DNA of 64,000 nt, taken from Prochilodus magdalenae. Taxonomy: Eukaryota; Chordata; Actinopteri; Characiformes; Prochilodontidae. Location: positions 177,501-241,500 of the forward strand of contig JAMWET010000894.1 of NCBI GenBank assembly GCA_024036415.1. The letters run 5' to 3'. The notes below the pieces were generated by a model. That model did not search any database. It saw only the letters and a program-made list of their open reading frames with translations, and was not told the origin of the DNA. The translations under genes and the position numbers were made by a program. Below are positions 1-11,830 of the stretch, piece by piece (position 1 is the stretch's first letter; each line of letters starts with the position of its first letter).

Positions 1-439
1 TGTGTGTCTTGTGATTTGATCACCATTTAAGCTCTTCTGAATGATCATTTCATCCTAACTTCATTCCCAGTCTCGGTAATACCATCTCCAGGGCTGATCC
101 TCTTTCTGAACAGATCCAGAAACAGACAGCTTCCAACTAATGATCTGACACCTGAGTACAGAGAAGTGGTTAACTAAAGGACAAGACAACATGCAGTGTT
201 GTAGCCTAGTGCTGGACCTCCACCGGCCGAAAGAACAGCCATGGCACAGAAATACCACCACTCCGGAGGAGTGGAACACCATTCTTCCAAAAGATATACA
301 CCATATGGCCAAGAGTATGTGGACATCTACACATCACATGCATATGAGGTTGTTGGACATCCCAGCATTCCAAACTATGGGGCCTGATAAGGAATCAACC
401 TCTGTGCGTATAACAGCCTCCATTATACTGCGGTGGCGC

Positions 440-536
440 TCAGTAAACGGTCAATGCACTGTATCACCTCGTCTCAATCTAGGAATCCCATCACTCGCAC
501 CCTGCAGGTATTTATAGCCCCAGCGTCCTTTATTAC
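440..536 (-). mobile_element. Fragment of Tc1-like family 'D'
   Basis: The stretch resembles the minus-strand family-D copy at 38,120-38,190: both contain a 'tgcactgta.cacct' block, a 'ccc.tcactc.cac' block and 'tttatagccc'. Only the non-coding 5' end of the element is represented, with no transposase reading frame. It abuts the foldback repeat beginning near 531. Similarity was judged by eye. Confidence 0.4.
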
Positions 537-1281
537 CCTGTTCTTCAATGGTCAGGACCCCCACAGGACCACCACAGAGCATGTGGGTTACACTGACGTG
601 GTGGTGTGTTAGTATGTGTGGTGCTGGTGTGAGTGGATCAGACACAGCAGTGCTGCTGGACACCTCAGTGTCACTGCTGGAGTGAGAATCGTCCACCGAC
701 CAAAACTATCCAGCCAACAGTGTCCTGTGGACAGCGTCCTGTGGACAGCATCCTGTGGGCAGCGTCCTGTGGGCAGCATCCTGTGAGCAGAGTCCTGTGG
801 ACAGCATCCTGTGGACAGCATCCTGTGGGCAGCGTCAGACTACAGGATGACCAACACTACACTGCACTGTGCAGCAGCAGATGAGCTATCGTCTCTGACT
901 GTCAATCTACAAGGTGGACCAGCAAGGTAGGAGTGTCTAACAGAGTGGACAGTGAGTGGACACAGTGTCTAAACACTCCAGCAGCACTGCTGTGTCTGAT
1001 CCACTCACACCAGCACCACACACACTAACACACCACCACCACGTCAGTGTGTCACTGCAGTGCTGAGAATGATCCACCACCCACATCATACCTGCTCTGT
1101 GGTGGTCCTGTGGTGGTCCTGACCATTGAATAACAGGGTAATACAATACACAGAGAAACAGATGGACTACAGTCTGGACCTGTAGAACTACAGAGTGTCC
1201 TGTATGGTCAGTGGAGCTGATAAGATGGACAGTGGGTGTAGATACAGGGAGGTGGTTTTAATGTTATGGCTGATGGGTGTA
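531..1281. repeat. Foldback repeat with about 150-bp inverted arms
   Basis: The left arm (about 531-675) is the approximate reverse complement of the right arm (about 967-1,143). For example 'tattaccctgttcttcaatg' on the left answers 'cattgaataacagggtaata' on the right, and the stretch around 'gatcagacacagcagtgctg' is mirrored at about 977-1,000. A 290-bp spacer holds a 14-bp tandem repeat. The right arm continues to about 1,281 with 'ggtggttttaatgttatggc', a sequence I recognise as the end of a very widespread fish interspersed repeat. No coding capacity is credible. Confidence 0.65.
717..835 (+). repeat. 14-bp minisatellite, about 8.5 copies
   Basis: Unit CAGCGTCCTGTGGA with G/A, C/A and A/G variants, lying in the spacer of the foldback repeat. 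Confidence 0.85.
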
Positions 1282-2194
1282 ATTCATGCACGTGTGTGGT
1301 CCACTCTCAACAACGTATAAGAAACAGAAGAACAGAAAGGTGTTCGGAGTCCCCTCTAACGTCTCTATTTCGGAGACCAGTGCGGCTGGCCATTTCGTGC
1401 CTGGCATGCGGACACTGGGTTCTGCTGAGCTGGGACTTTTCAGGCAGCCTTTGTTGCTCTGCTCAGTCATGCAGCTCTTATGGTTCATGGTGGTTCGGAG
1501 AGAGGGAACTGCCTGTCTCCAGCACACATGCTACACTGCCCATCCCTAACCCAAGTAGGCCAGGGGTGAGGAGAGCCTGCCCGATTGCTGGAAAGAATGG
1601 CCCGTTCCAGCAGACAACACAAAAGCCTCTCCAGCTAGCTCCACAAAGACAAAGCGCCGGAGTTGCATGTCTTTCCTATGCGGTTTCATTCACCGCTCAA
1701 ATCAGCTGGTTCAGGCCCAGGCCCAAAAAGAGGCCCACCAGCGGTCTGGATACCGGAGGCCGAGTTATGGTGGACGCTCATTGTAGCTCGAGTCAACAAA
1801 CAAAAGCTCCCTCTATGGGGTCTCTGTATAATGAGCGGTGGTCCCGTAGTAAATATGCTGGTTTTTGTTTCTTGTCCCCTCCTCTAAATCTTTCCATCTC
1901 ACTGCAGGACAAAAGGGAAGAGCTCTTTTAATTCAGGTCATCCCCGAATTCAGCGATGTAGCTCACTGAGCTAAATCGCTGGTGTCACCGTGGCCGTCCC
2001 CATCTCGCCACCCAGCAGAAGCCGGGCAAACAGCTGTTAATGACACTGAAGTCGCATTATACGGAATGCAGATTCCGAGATTTCTGCAACTTCCTGTTCC
2101 CAACAAGTTGGAGCTCCATGCCTTTCCATGACAAAGCTTACTTTGATGTGCTTTGTGAGCTCTTTTCAAGTGTGTGCTTGTGGTTGTATAATTG

Positions 2195-2197
<3 letters not shown>
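1282..2197. other. No supported gene
   Basis: A 221-codon open frame (1,266-1,931, +) covers most of this stretch, but it overlaps other long frames, has low-complexity composition, starts inside the repeat end and matches no family I recognise. I treat it as chance. Confidence 0.5.

Positions 2198-2258
<61 letters not shown>
2198..2258 (+). repeat. (GA)n microsatellite
   Basis: Uninterrupted GA dinucleotide run of about 60 bp. Confidence 0.95.
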
Positions 2259-2259
<1 letters not shown>

Positions 2260-2710
2260 AAGTGAAAGAGGCGAGCTGGATGAAGTTCAAAGCCGCTTGG
2301 AAGGCATTCAAGTATTGTACAACTTAATTAAAAAGCATGGTAGCACCCCATTTGTCCTCATCCTAGCTAAGGCTGTTTACAGTAACAAGTTTGCTAAGAG
2401 CTCCACTGAATGTCTCTGCCCAGATTTGCCATCAACAGACTCCATTTGCATCCAAAGAAAGCTGTCTGAATTTCTGTCAAATGCTTTTAGGCTCTACAGG
2501 AAGCTGATTTACACAGTACGTGTAGCAATACACATTCCCTGGCTTGATACAGTGGTGGACAATATACACACACCAAGTAGTTCAGTTCAAGTAGAGACCC
2601 CCAAGGTAAAATACTCCTCTAGTGTCAGTAGAAGGTCCTCCTTTTAGAACCTCCACTGGAGTAACAGTACTAAAGTATTTACCCTCAGATGTACTGAAGT
2701 ATGGAGAGAA
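2259..2710. other. Unassigned spacer
   Basis: Unique-looking AT-balanced DNA between the GA run and the 54-bp array. I see no exon-like or repeat-like signal. Confidence 0.4.
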
Positions 2711-4855
2711 ACAGTACACCAACACACTACTTACAGCACACTAACGCATTACACTTACTGAGTTACTGTACACCAACACGCTACTTACAGCACACTAACA
2801 CATTACACTTACTGAGTTACTGTACACCAACACACTACTTACAGCACACTAACGCATTACACTTACTGAGTTACTGTACACCAACACGCTACTTACAGTA
2901 CACTAACACATTACACTTACTGAGTTACTGTACACCAACACGCTACTTACAGTACACTAACACATTACACTTACTGAGTTACTGTACACCAACACACTAC
3001 TTACAGCACACTAACGCATTACACTTACTGAGTTACTGCACACCAACACACTACTTACAGCACACTAACGCATTACACTTACTGAGTTACTGTACACCGA
3101 CACGCTACTTACAGTACACTAACACATTACACTTACTTAGTTACTGTTCACCAACACACTAGTTACAGTATACTAACACATTACACTTACTGAGTTACTG
3201 TACACCCAACACGACTACTTACAGCATCACCTAACACATTACACTTACTGAGTTACTGTACACCCCCAAACACACTACGTTACAGTTACACTAACACATT
3301 ACACTTACTGAGTTACTGTACACCAACACGCTACTTACAGCACACTAACACATTACACTTACTGAGTTACTGTACACCAACACACTACCTACAGCACACT
3401 AACACATTTATCACTTACTGAGTTACTGTACACCCAACACACTACTTCAGTACACTAACGCATTACACTTACTGAGTTACTGTACACCAAAGACGCTACT
3501 TAGAGTACACTAACACATTACAAACACTTACTGAGTTACTGTACACCAACACGCTACTTACAGTACACTAACACATTACACTTACTGAGTTTACTGTACA
3601 CCAACAACACTACTTACAGCACACTAACACATTAAACTTACTGAGTTAACTGTACACCAAACACACTACGTACAGCACACTAACACATTACACTTACTGA
3701 GTTACTGGTACACCAACACATGCGTAATTACTTACAGTACACTAACGCATTACACTTACTGAGTTACTGTTACACCAACACACTACTTACAGTACACTAT
3801 CACATTACACTGACTGAGTTACTGTACAACCAACACACTACTTTACTACAGTACACTAACACATTACACCTTACTGATGTTACTGTACACCAACACACTT
3901 TTTACAGTACACTAACACATTACACTTACTGAGAGTTAGTGTACACCACACACGCTAATTACAGCCCACTATAAACACATTACACTTACATGAGTTACTG
4001 TACACAAACACGCTACTTACAGTACACAACGCATTACACTTACTGAGTTACTGTACACCCACACGATACTTACAATACACTTAACACATACCACTACCTG
4101 AGTTACTTTACACCGACACACTACTTACAGCACACTAACACATTACACTTACTGAGTTACTGTACACCAACACGCTACTTACAGTACACTAACACATTAC
4201 ACTTACTGAGTTACTGTACACCAACACGCTACTTACAGTACACTAACACATTACACTTACTGAGTTACTGTACACCAACACACTTTTTACAGTACACTAA
4301 CACATTACCCTTCTTGAGTTAGTGTACACCAACACGCTATTTACAGTACACTAACACATTACACTTACTGAGTTACTGTACACCAACACGCTACTTACAG
4401 TACACTAATGCATTACACTTACTGAGTTACTGTACACCAACACGCTACTTACAGTACACTAACGCATTACACTTACTGAGTTACTGTACACCAACACACT
4501 ACCTACAGCACACTAACACATTACACTTACTGAGTTACTGTACACCAACACACTACCTACAGCACACTAACACATTACACTTACTGAGTTACTGTACACT
4601 AACACGCTACCTACAGCACACTAACACATTACACTTACTGAGTTACTGCACACCAACACACTACTTACAGTACACTAACGCATTACACTTACTGAGTTAC
4701 TGTACACCAACACACTACTTACAGCACACTAACACATTACACTTACTGAGTTACTGCACACCAACACACTACTTACAGTACACTAACATATTACACTTAC
4801 TGAGTTACTGTACACCAACACACTACTTACAGCACACTAACACATTACACTTACT
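2711..4855 (+). repeat. 54-bp minisatellite, about 40 copies
   Basis: The unit is 54 bp (18 codons), recognisable by 'ctacttacag', 'cattacactt' and 'actgagttactgta'. Because 54 is a multiple of three, a clean run of copies gives an open frame (2,701-3,162) of the repeating peptide TPTHYLQHTNALHLLSYC, which I do not regard as a gene. Copies in about 3,180-4,130 carry many single-base insertions and deletions, while both flanks are nearly perfect. Confidence 0.95.
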
Positions 4856-5015
4856 CGTCTTACCCGTGTTGTGTTGAGTTAAAGTAGCAGTAGACTGTAC
4901 AGCCTCCTCTAGCTGTTTGACCCAAGTCAGTGCCCAACGGCCATTTAGCACCGTGGTTGTGGTTTCAGCTCCATCAGCACATACGCTCTGAGCATTTGAG
5001 GGTGGCGAATACTGC

Positions 5016-5055
<40 letters not shown>

Positions 5056-6214
5056 TATTATTATTATTATTATATTATTTCATGCCTGTTTTTTTACACA
5101 TCCAAATTGGAATGATTGATTAATAACCCATATTTCTGCTGTGTGACAAACGCAGAGCACTTATACACAACCATCATTCCCAGAGTTTATGACCACTGGA
5201 GGAAAAGCAACTGCACAGTTTTAGCTGGCCACTCTCTCGGAACGTTGTTTGTTTCTGAGAGCGCAGTTGGCCGAGGCTTTTGTGATGGGGTCAGGAACAA
5301 GATCATGATTCTGTCAGGACCATCATCCTGCCCGTTGGATGTGAAACCCTCACTGGCGCTGGTGCGTAGCAGACCACACAGTCGGAGGAAATGACTCCGA
5401 AAGTAAGGAATCTGTAGAAGAGTACAACTCATGCATGGAGGACAGCCGTAATTTGAGCGAAGTTTTATTGCCGGAATATTTTTCGCTGGTGTTTATGATC
5501 CCCCGGTTTGATGATACTCATTAGTGAGTCAAATGGTGCCACACTTCCATTTGCCCACAGATGGTTTCTGTTACGGTCGAGGACCCTTGGTGTGATGCAA
5601 TGCGATCTTATGAATGAGGTAATAAAAGCTTCATTACGGGCATTTAAGTGTCTTAAATAGTCCAGCACTGAGGACATGGTGACACTGAGACGGTAGCTTG
5701 GTTTAAAGGTCCACCTCGGAGGCATTGTCTCCGGAGACAGAGGGATGAAAAGAAAACAAGACATCTCATCCCCGTTTTCCATTTCTGCAATCAATAGTTA
5801 TGAAGCTGAAACTGTCATCTTTGGCATGGCTGTAATTGGTTTTGGCCTTCCGTGCTCGGGTGACTCATGGGAGAAAGTCTGTGGAACACAGATGGAGCGT
5901 TTCCTAAGCTCCGGGAGAAGAGGACAAATCTCCCATTGAGTGTCGGCAGTGAGGGGGAACCTCAGCCGTGCATGCCTCAGCCGCCGCTGCCCGGGATTGC
6001 ACACTGCTCATGAAAAACGCCCTGCATGTGATCCTGTGCAAATCCCACTAAGAGGGGTGCAACTGCACTCCAGCTTAGAGCCCAGACCCAGGCCTCGTGT
6101 TCAGGCTAACGTTTCATCTTCTGAGAGCCATGACTGCTTTAGCTCAAAGTGTCTTTATACACACAGCGGTTACTTCCATAGCACCGTCGGTAAAACGTAT
6201 CTTCTACTTCTCAC
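4856..6214. other. No supported gene; contains a (TTA)n run
   Basis: A (TTA)n microsatellite sits at about 5,018-5,073. The rest gives only overlapping short frames on both strands with no recognisable domain. Confidence 0.5.
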
Positions 6215-6340
6215 TGGTTGGGTGGTGCAGATGCTGCCTTCCGCAGACGTGGGTTTGATTCCCCGCTCAGCCAGGCTATAGTGGTATGAATCCTTGGGCA
6301 AGATTCCTAAAACTGGGTTCACCCAGTTCAAAAACATGAT
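6215..6340 (+). mobile_element. tRNA-headed SINE fragment
   Basis: Contains a box-B-like 'gggtttgattcccc' followed by 'ccttgggcaagattcctaa', the same downstream module as in the SINEs at 29.8 and 32.9 kb. The 3' part is lost. Confidence 0.55.
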
Positions 6341-6470
6341 CCTGTTGTCGTCTCAGTGGATGGGAGTGTCTGCGGCAATGCATAGATGTAGCAGTGGGTG
6401 GTCTACTGGTCATAATTCCTCCGCAGGTATGAAAGTCATTCAGTCACCTGTGACTGAAACTTGCCGAATA

Positions 6471-6625
6471 GCGTGTAATGCCTCCACGAGCACCTATAAC
6501 AGCTGGGATTGGATTTGGCATGGACTGAAGTTTCTGGATGTAGGCTACGTCAATGTTCAGACACTCGTACATCAAAGATTTGTCCAGTTGGGCTTGGCGG
6601 ATTTGGTGGATACCTGGATACTGGT
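6471..6625 (-). mobile_element. Tc1-like family 'D' fragment
   Basis: Matches the 3' part of the family-D copies at 37.75 kb (same strand) and 46.5 kb (opposite strand). It shares 'agctgggattggatttggca', then 'tttctggatgtaggc' and 'ttcagacactc'. The helix-turn-helix coding part is absent. Confidence 0.6.
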
Positions 6626-7164
6626 CATTCCTGGTAGCCCCACAGACTTTTAGGAGGATTCAAATCTGGGAATTCTGACCAGTCTGAATGGTCATCATGC
6701 CAATCAATCACATATACAGCCCTGTGAATGCGAGAACGATCATCTTGGAATCCAGGGATAGGATTGTTATGTTCCTCGGTAAGGTGATGAACAAAAGCCA
6801 AAACCTGGTGACCCAGCAACTTAGTGTAGGCACAGTGGTGGAAATTTACTGTCACCTTAACCAAGAACCCCCCCAGAACATCACAGAGGGGACTCGCTGA
6901 TGTCAGCTCAAATAACAACATGTACATATACAAACCACATGCTAACAACGCTATCCCCACTAGCTGGGGGTCTGGGCCTAGGATGTTTCAGTCAAATATC
7001 AAAGGTAAATAGACAGTCCCCCAGTCGCCTCCCGCGGTCTATCCATCGCATACAAGGTTGTGAAGGCAGTGGGCATAAAGGAATCGGCGGTCTTTTGGGG
7101 TTAGCCTTTGCCTAACATGGACACAGATGAGCCATGGCTGAGGAGTCACCTGACTCATTCAACG

Positions 7165-7179
7165 CCAGCAGATGGCGCC
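7165..7179 (+). promoter_or_regulatory. Exact CTCF-consensus match
   Basis: CCAGCAGATGGCGCC fits the vertebrate CTCF core CCASYAGRKGGCRSY at all 15 positions. It is not inside a repeat I can identify. It points toward the 5S/ERCC6L2 locus. Binding is inferred from the motif only. Confidence 0.6.
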
Positions 7180-7200
7180 TTGCTTCCCGGCCTTATCCCG

Positions 7201-7202
<2 letters not shown>

Positions 7203-7236
<34 letters not shown>

Positions 7237-7329
7237 ACTGTATATACATATATATATATCCATATATATATATGATAAGGTTGGGGTGGATGAGGGATGC
7301 AGGGTATATACAGGGCATAGAATATTGAG

Positions 7330-7361
<32 letters not shown>

Positions 7362-7407
7362 TCTATGCCCTGTATATACCCTGCATCCCTCATCTACCTC
7401 AGCCTTA
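7203..7407. repeat. AT-rich hairpin (inverted repeat plus AT runs)
   Basis: Arms at about 7,277-7,326 and 7,357-7,407 are near-perfect reverse complements (e.g. 'gggatgcagggtatatacag' against 'ctgtatataccctgcatccc') separated by a pure (TA)n loop. Further (TA)n runs lie just upstream at 7,203-7,272. Such a sequence can extrude as a cruciform. Confidence 0.85.
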
Positions 7408-8180
7408 CCATAGTGCTATATGGAAATGTGCACATCTGTATATACCATAGTTTTTATTCCTAACTTTATATTACTGTTATATAAAGCTATATATTAGTAT
7501 AAACAGAGATTTTGTGTTTAGTATTGTATAGATTTATTATCTAATCTATATTTTTGTGTTTAAGTACTGTAAGGGAGTACACAGCTACGTTTTTCACTCA
7601 CCTTCACACCTGTGAAAAAGTGACGTGACAATGAAAGTGAGTTGGTTTGATTTGGAATGGAAAATTTGAGCACAGCTGCCAAAAAAGAAGCCAGTGTTCA
7701 GAGATGAAGATGTGGACCAGTATTTCACTCTGTGTTTTCAGGTTCATGGGGCCAGTGTTAGAAAACCGTTTTGATTTAACTGCACAGTATAGACCTTGGA
7801 GGACGTGTAATAATGCAGATTCCCCTGTACAGTCTGGAGGCCAACACCGTTCACCCCATTAGGCTTTTCAGGGATTCCCATGGAATGTCTAAAACGTTTG
7901 GCTCTATAGTTGCCCACTCTTTTAGAAGTTGGAAGGAGAAGGAAGCAATTACGGGAGGCCCACTTACTTACACTAGCAGAACGCCTCTCTGGCACAATAG
8001 CAACCTCAATGCAGGCAGTAAGCCACTCGTATAGAAAGCTCGGTCTAAGCAGGACTTTCCTTATCTTGAAAGATGTTTATGATGTTGAGGGTCTAGAATC
8101 ATTTCAGGGTCTCAAAGAAGAGTTTACATAATGGTTTCTCCGTTTACTCTTACATGTACCCATGTTTCTATATATCATGG
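7408..8180. other. Unassigned, no supported gene
   Basis: AT-rich to about 7,570, then mixed sequence. Two overlapping + frames near 7,813-8,131 have no recognisable domain. Confidence 0.4.
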
Positions 8181-8770
8181 AACAATAGCTGCATCCAGAG
8201 GGAATCATCTGACAGGAATGAAACTTGGTTGGTATGTTTGGCATGGGAATGATTCAAGTTTCACATTTGGCCACACATGTGACATAAGCAAGGACGGGCC
8301 TTATTACTGTACCTGACTGACCCAACAGCCATGATTGCGGACTATCAGCGAGCAGTAATGCCTCCATGAGTCATCCTGTTGGTGCCAGCACCATTGGCAG
8401 ACGGCTGGATGGCGCCAGACTACATACAGGACTGTCCTTAACACCACGTCACATGTCTGACAGTTTGTTGTCACACGTCTAGAAGGCCTGGTGTTACTCC
8501 ATCTCCACCCCTACCGCACCATCTGCAGGAACTGTGTGAGGATATTCATGATGCATGGGATGGATTATCACAGGACACCATTGGGAACCTCTACAGCTCT
8601 ATGCTGAGACATCTGGGATGTTGGGTTAGCAAACATGGCGACCGATGCCATACTGAGAGACGCTACTTCTGTATGTGTAGCTCAATAAATATTGATCATA
8701 TCAGTCTAAATGTATCATCAGTTATTGATCCTGGTCACCTTTATCTTCCTTCCCAACAGCACTGCAACCC
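8181..8770 (+). mobile_element. Tc1/mariner-like family 'B', decayed copy
   Basis: Shares its order of blocks with the copies at 25.9, 41.5, 43.1 and 55.6 kb: the 'agctgca.cca' head, 'caggaatgaaac', 'atgtgac.ta.gcaaggacggg', 'caccacgtcac', 'caccatctgcaggaactgtg', 'gggatggattatcacaggac', and the tail 'gatcctggtcacctttat'. The line 'tggattatcacaggacacc' descends from the C-terminal region of a Tc1 transposase (WDGLSQDTIR in a better copy), but stops and deletions leave no usable frame. Confidence 0.7.
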
Positions 8771-9739
8771 CACACGTCCGGCCTTTAGTGGAACTACTAT
8801 TTGATGGGTCTACTGTGATTGACGTGCTTATGTGATCATAACAGATCATCAACAGAAATGCATAAAACTGCTAATACAGCTGTTTCTAGCAACACCATGC
8901 ACTTCTATAGCAGCTGTGAGGTTCTTTTTGTTGTTGTCCCTTTTGCCTTTATAGTTCATGTCGTTGTCAATGGCACTCTTCATCCCTCACTCCCTCCCTT
9001 CTCTCTTCCTCTCAGAGTGATCTGGTTGAGGCCTGCGATGGCTGCCCTGCCATGGTACACTGCAATACAAAAATGGAACTCTCTGTTCCTGTTCTCTCAA
9101 CACTGGGAATTTATAGGGCAGCTGCTGCAGATGTTCCTATAAAGGAGGCCCAAACATTCATGTCAGACGGTTTACATCGCGCGCTAGTCACACGCAGCAC
9201 TTGTTCCTGCATTGAACCATAAGGGTCAGCGCTGGTCCCTCCAAAAAGAGGTACCAGGATGGGTGGCAATGGGGAGTTCAGTCAGAGTGAATGCATGCTG
9301 AGACTAAATACTACTCCACACGGACCACCCGCAACAAGTTCCTCGGCCTGTTATTTCGCTATGGGACATTTCCGTTTGATGGAATCTTGCATTTTCGCTG
9401 CTTGGTAACCTGTCAGTGTAGACGTCTCTGTGGTGGAAAGAGAGACAGAAAGGAAGGGAAGAAGAAAGAAACAAAAAAAATGCACATAACTAACTGATTT
9501 TAACTAACTGATGTCACTTATAAACATCCACAGTCTTTAACCCATTCAAACCGTAGCACGCTATTGGTAACCCGAAGGCTTGAGGCAATTACGGATAGCG
9601 CAACTGCTAATCAAGGATCGGAGAACAGTAAAGGAAGCCTGAGCTTGGTCACAGGTGAGTTGGTTATGAATGTGTTGACTGGCTGTGTATGATAGTTCTG
9701 GCCTAAAGTACAAACAGACCGTAGATGGCTTAGAGGTAC
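8771..9739. other. Unassigned, no supported gene
   Basis: Unique-looking sequence with short frames only. A purine-rich patch lies at about 9,438-9,480. Confidence 0.4.
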
Positions 9740-11830
9740 CTGCACATTAAGGCGTCGGTCATGAGGGTCCCATGAGATTGAGTGTGAAGGTCAGAATGAA
9801 GACCAGCCTTGAGGTTTCAAGAGGGTCAGTGTAAAGGCCAGGATAATGGTCAGAGCTGAGGTTCAGTGATGGTTAGTGTAAAGGTCAGGATCAATATCCA
9901 CTGTGGGGTTCCATGAGGGATAAACATGAAGGCTAGGATGAAAATCTGTGTTGAGGTTCCAGGAGGGACAGCGTGAAGGTCAGGATTAAGGTCAGGGTTG
10001 AGGTTGTATGAGGGACAGCATGAGGGTCAGTGCTGACTTTCCATGAGGGTCAGTGTAAAGGCCACAGTGGAGATCAGGGCTGAGGTTCTAAGTAGGACAG
10101 TGTGAAGGTCAGGATGAAGGTCAAGGGTGAGGTTTTATGAGGGACAGCGGCGTAAAGGTCAGGATGAAGGTTAGGGGTGAGGTTTTATGAGAGACAGCGG
10201 CGTGAAGGTCAGGATGAAGGTTAGGGGTCAGGTTATATGAGGGACAGCGGCGTAAAGGTCAGGATGAAGGTTAGGGGTGAGGTTTTATGAGGGACAGCGG
10301 CGTAAAGGTCAGGATGAAGGTTAGGGGTGAGGTTTTATGAGAGACAGCGGCGTGAAGGTCAGGATGAAGGTTAGGGTTAAGGTTATATGAGGGTCAGCAT
10401 GAAGGTCAGTGCTGATGTTCTATGAGGGTCAGTGTGTAAAGGCCACAATGAAGACCAGGGCTGAGGTTCCAAGAAGGACAGTGTGAAGGTCAGGATGAAG
10501 GTCAGGGGTGAGGTTATATGAAGGACAGCATAAAGGTCAGTGCTGACGTTCCATGAAGGTCATTGTGTAGGCCATGATGAAACTCATGTTCTTGACAAGT
10601 TATCTCACAAAAACGAATTAACCAGGACACAAGCAGAGAGAACGCGCGTACAGGGGTTTGTGATGTGCTGGGTATTTGGTATAGACCATGCTGACCACCG
10701 CTGACCTCACTAGAGAGCGTTTAGCAGCTGATCAATTCAGGATTTTAAACAGGGAATCCCAGAATACAGTCTTAAAGGGCAGGGCTGAGGCTCAATGAGG
10801 GTCAGTGTGAAGGCCACAATGAACGGCAGGGCTGAGGTTCCATGAGGAACAGGATGAAGGTCGCTGCTGACATTCCATGAGGGTCAGTGTGAAGGCCACA
10901 ATGATGGTCAGTTTTGAGGTTCAATGAGGGTCAGTGTGAAGGTCACGATGAAGGTCAGTTTTGAGGTTCAATGAGGGTCAGTGTGAAGGTCACGATGAAG
11001 GTCAGTTTTGAGGTTCAATGAGGGTCAGTGTGAAGGTCACGATGAAGGTCAGTTTTGAGGTTCAATGAGGGTCAGTGTGAAGGTCACGATGAAGGTCAGT
11101 TTTGAGGTTCAATGAGGGTCAGTGTGAAGGTCACGATGAAGGTCAGTTTTGAGGTTCAATGAGGGTCAGTGTGAAAGTCACGATTAAGGTCAGTTTAGAG
11201 GTTCAATGAGGGTCAGTGTGAAGGTCACGATGAAGGTCAGTTTTGAGGTTCAATGAGGGTCAGTGTGAAGGTCACGATGAAGGTCAGTTTTGAGGTTCAA
11301 TGAGGGTCAGTGTAAAGGTCACGATGAAGGTCAGTTTTGAGGTTCAATGAGGGTCAGAGTGAAGGTCATGATAAACGCCAGGGCTGAGGTTCCATTAGGA
11401 ACAGGATGAAGGTCGGTGCTGACATTCCATTAGGGTCAGCATGAAGGCCACAATGATGGTCAGTTTTGAGGTTCAATGAGGGTCAGTGTGAAGGTCACGA
11501 TGAAGGTCAGTTTTGAGGTTCAATGAGGGTCATTGTGAAGGTCAAGATGAAGGTCAGTTTTGAGGTTCAATGAGGGTCAGTGTGAAGGCCACAATGATGG
11601 TCAGTTTTCAGGTTCAATGAGGGTCAGTGTGAAGGTCACGATGAAGGTCAGTTTTGAGGTTCATTGAGGGTCAGTGTGAAGGTCACGATGAAGATCAGTT
11701 TTGAGGTTCAGTGAGGGTCAGAGTGAAGGTCACGATGACGGTCAGTTTTGAGGTTCAGTGAGGGTCAGTGTGAAGGCCACGATGAACAGCAGGGCTGAGG
11801 TTCTGTGAGGGTCAGCGTGAAGTTAGTGTT
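9740..11830 (+). repeat. 47-50 bp minisatellite, two subfamilies
   Basis: All copies are built from 'gaggtt', 'atgaggg.cag', 'gaaggtca' and 'gatgaaggt'. From about 10,090 to 10,380 the unit is about 50 bp and carries 'gacagcggcgt'. From about 10,900 to 11,800 it is 47 bp and carries 'cagttttgaggttcaatgag', with several successive copies nearly identical. A non-repetitive segment at about 10,580-10,785 separates the two blocks. Confidence 0.9.

Noticed and set aside
1266..1931. 221-codon + strand frame
   Set aside because: No recognisable domain, starts in the end of an interspersed repeat, and overlaps equally long frames on both strands.
2701..3162. 153-codon repetitive protein
   Set aside because: Product of the 54-bp (18-codon) array; the frame breaks as soon as units carry indels.
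5465..6281. Overlapping 100-113 codon frames on both strands
   Set aside because: No family signature, mutually overlapping, no splice context.
8395..8420. CTCF-like 'ctggatggcgcc' in family B
   Set aside because: Three mismatches to the core, including fixed positions.
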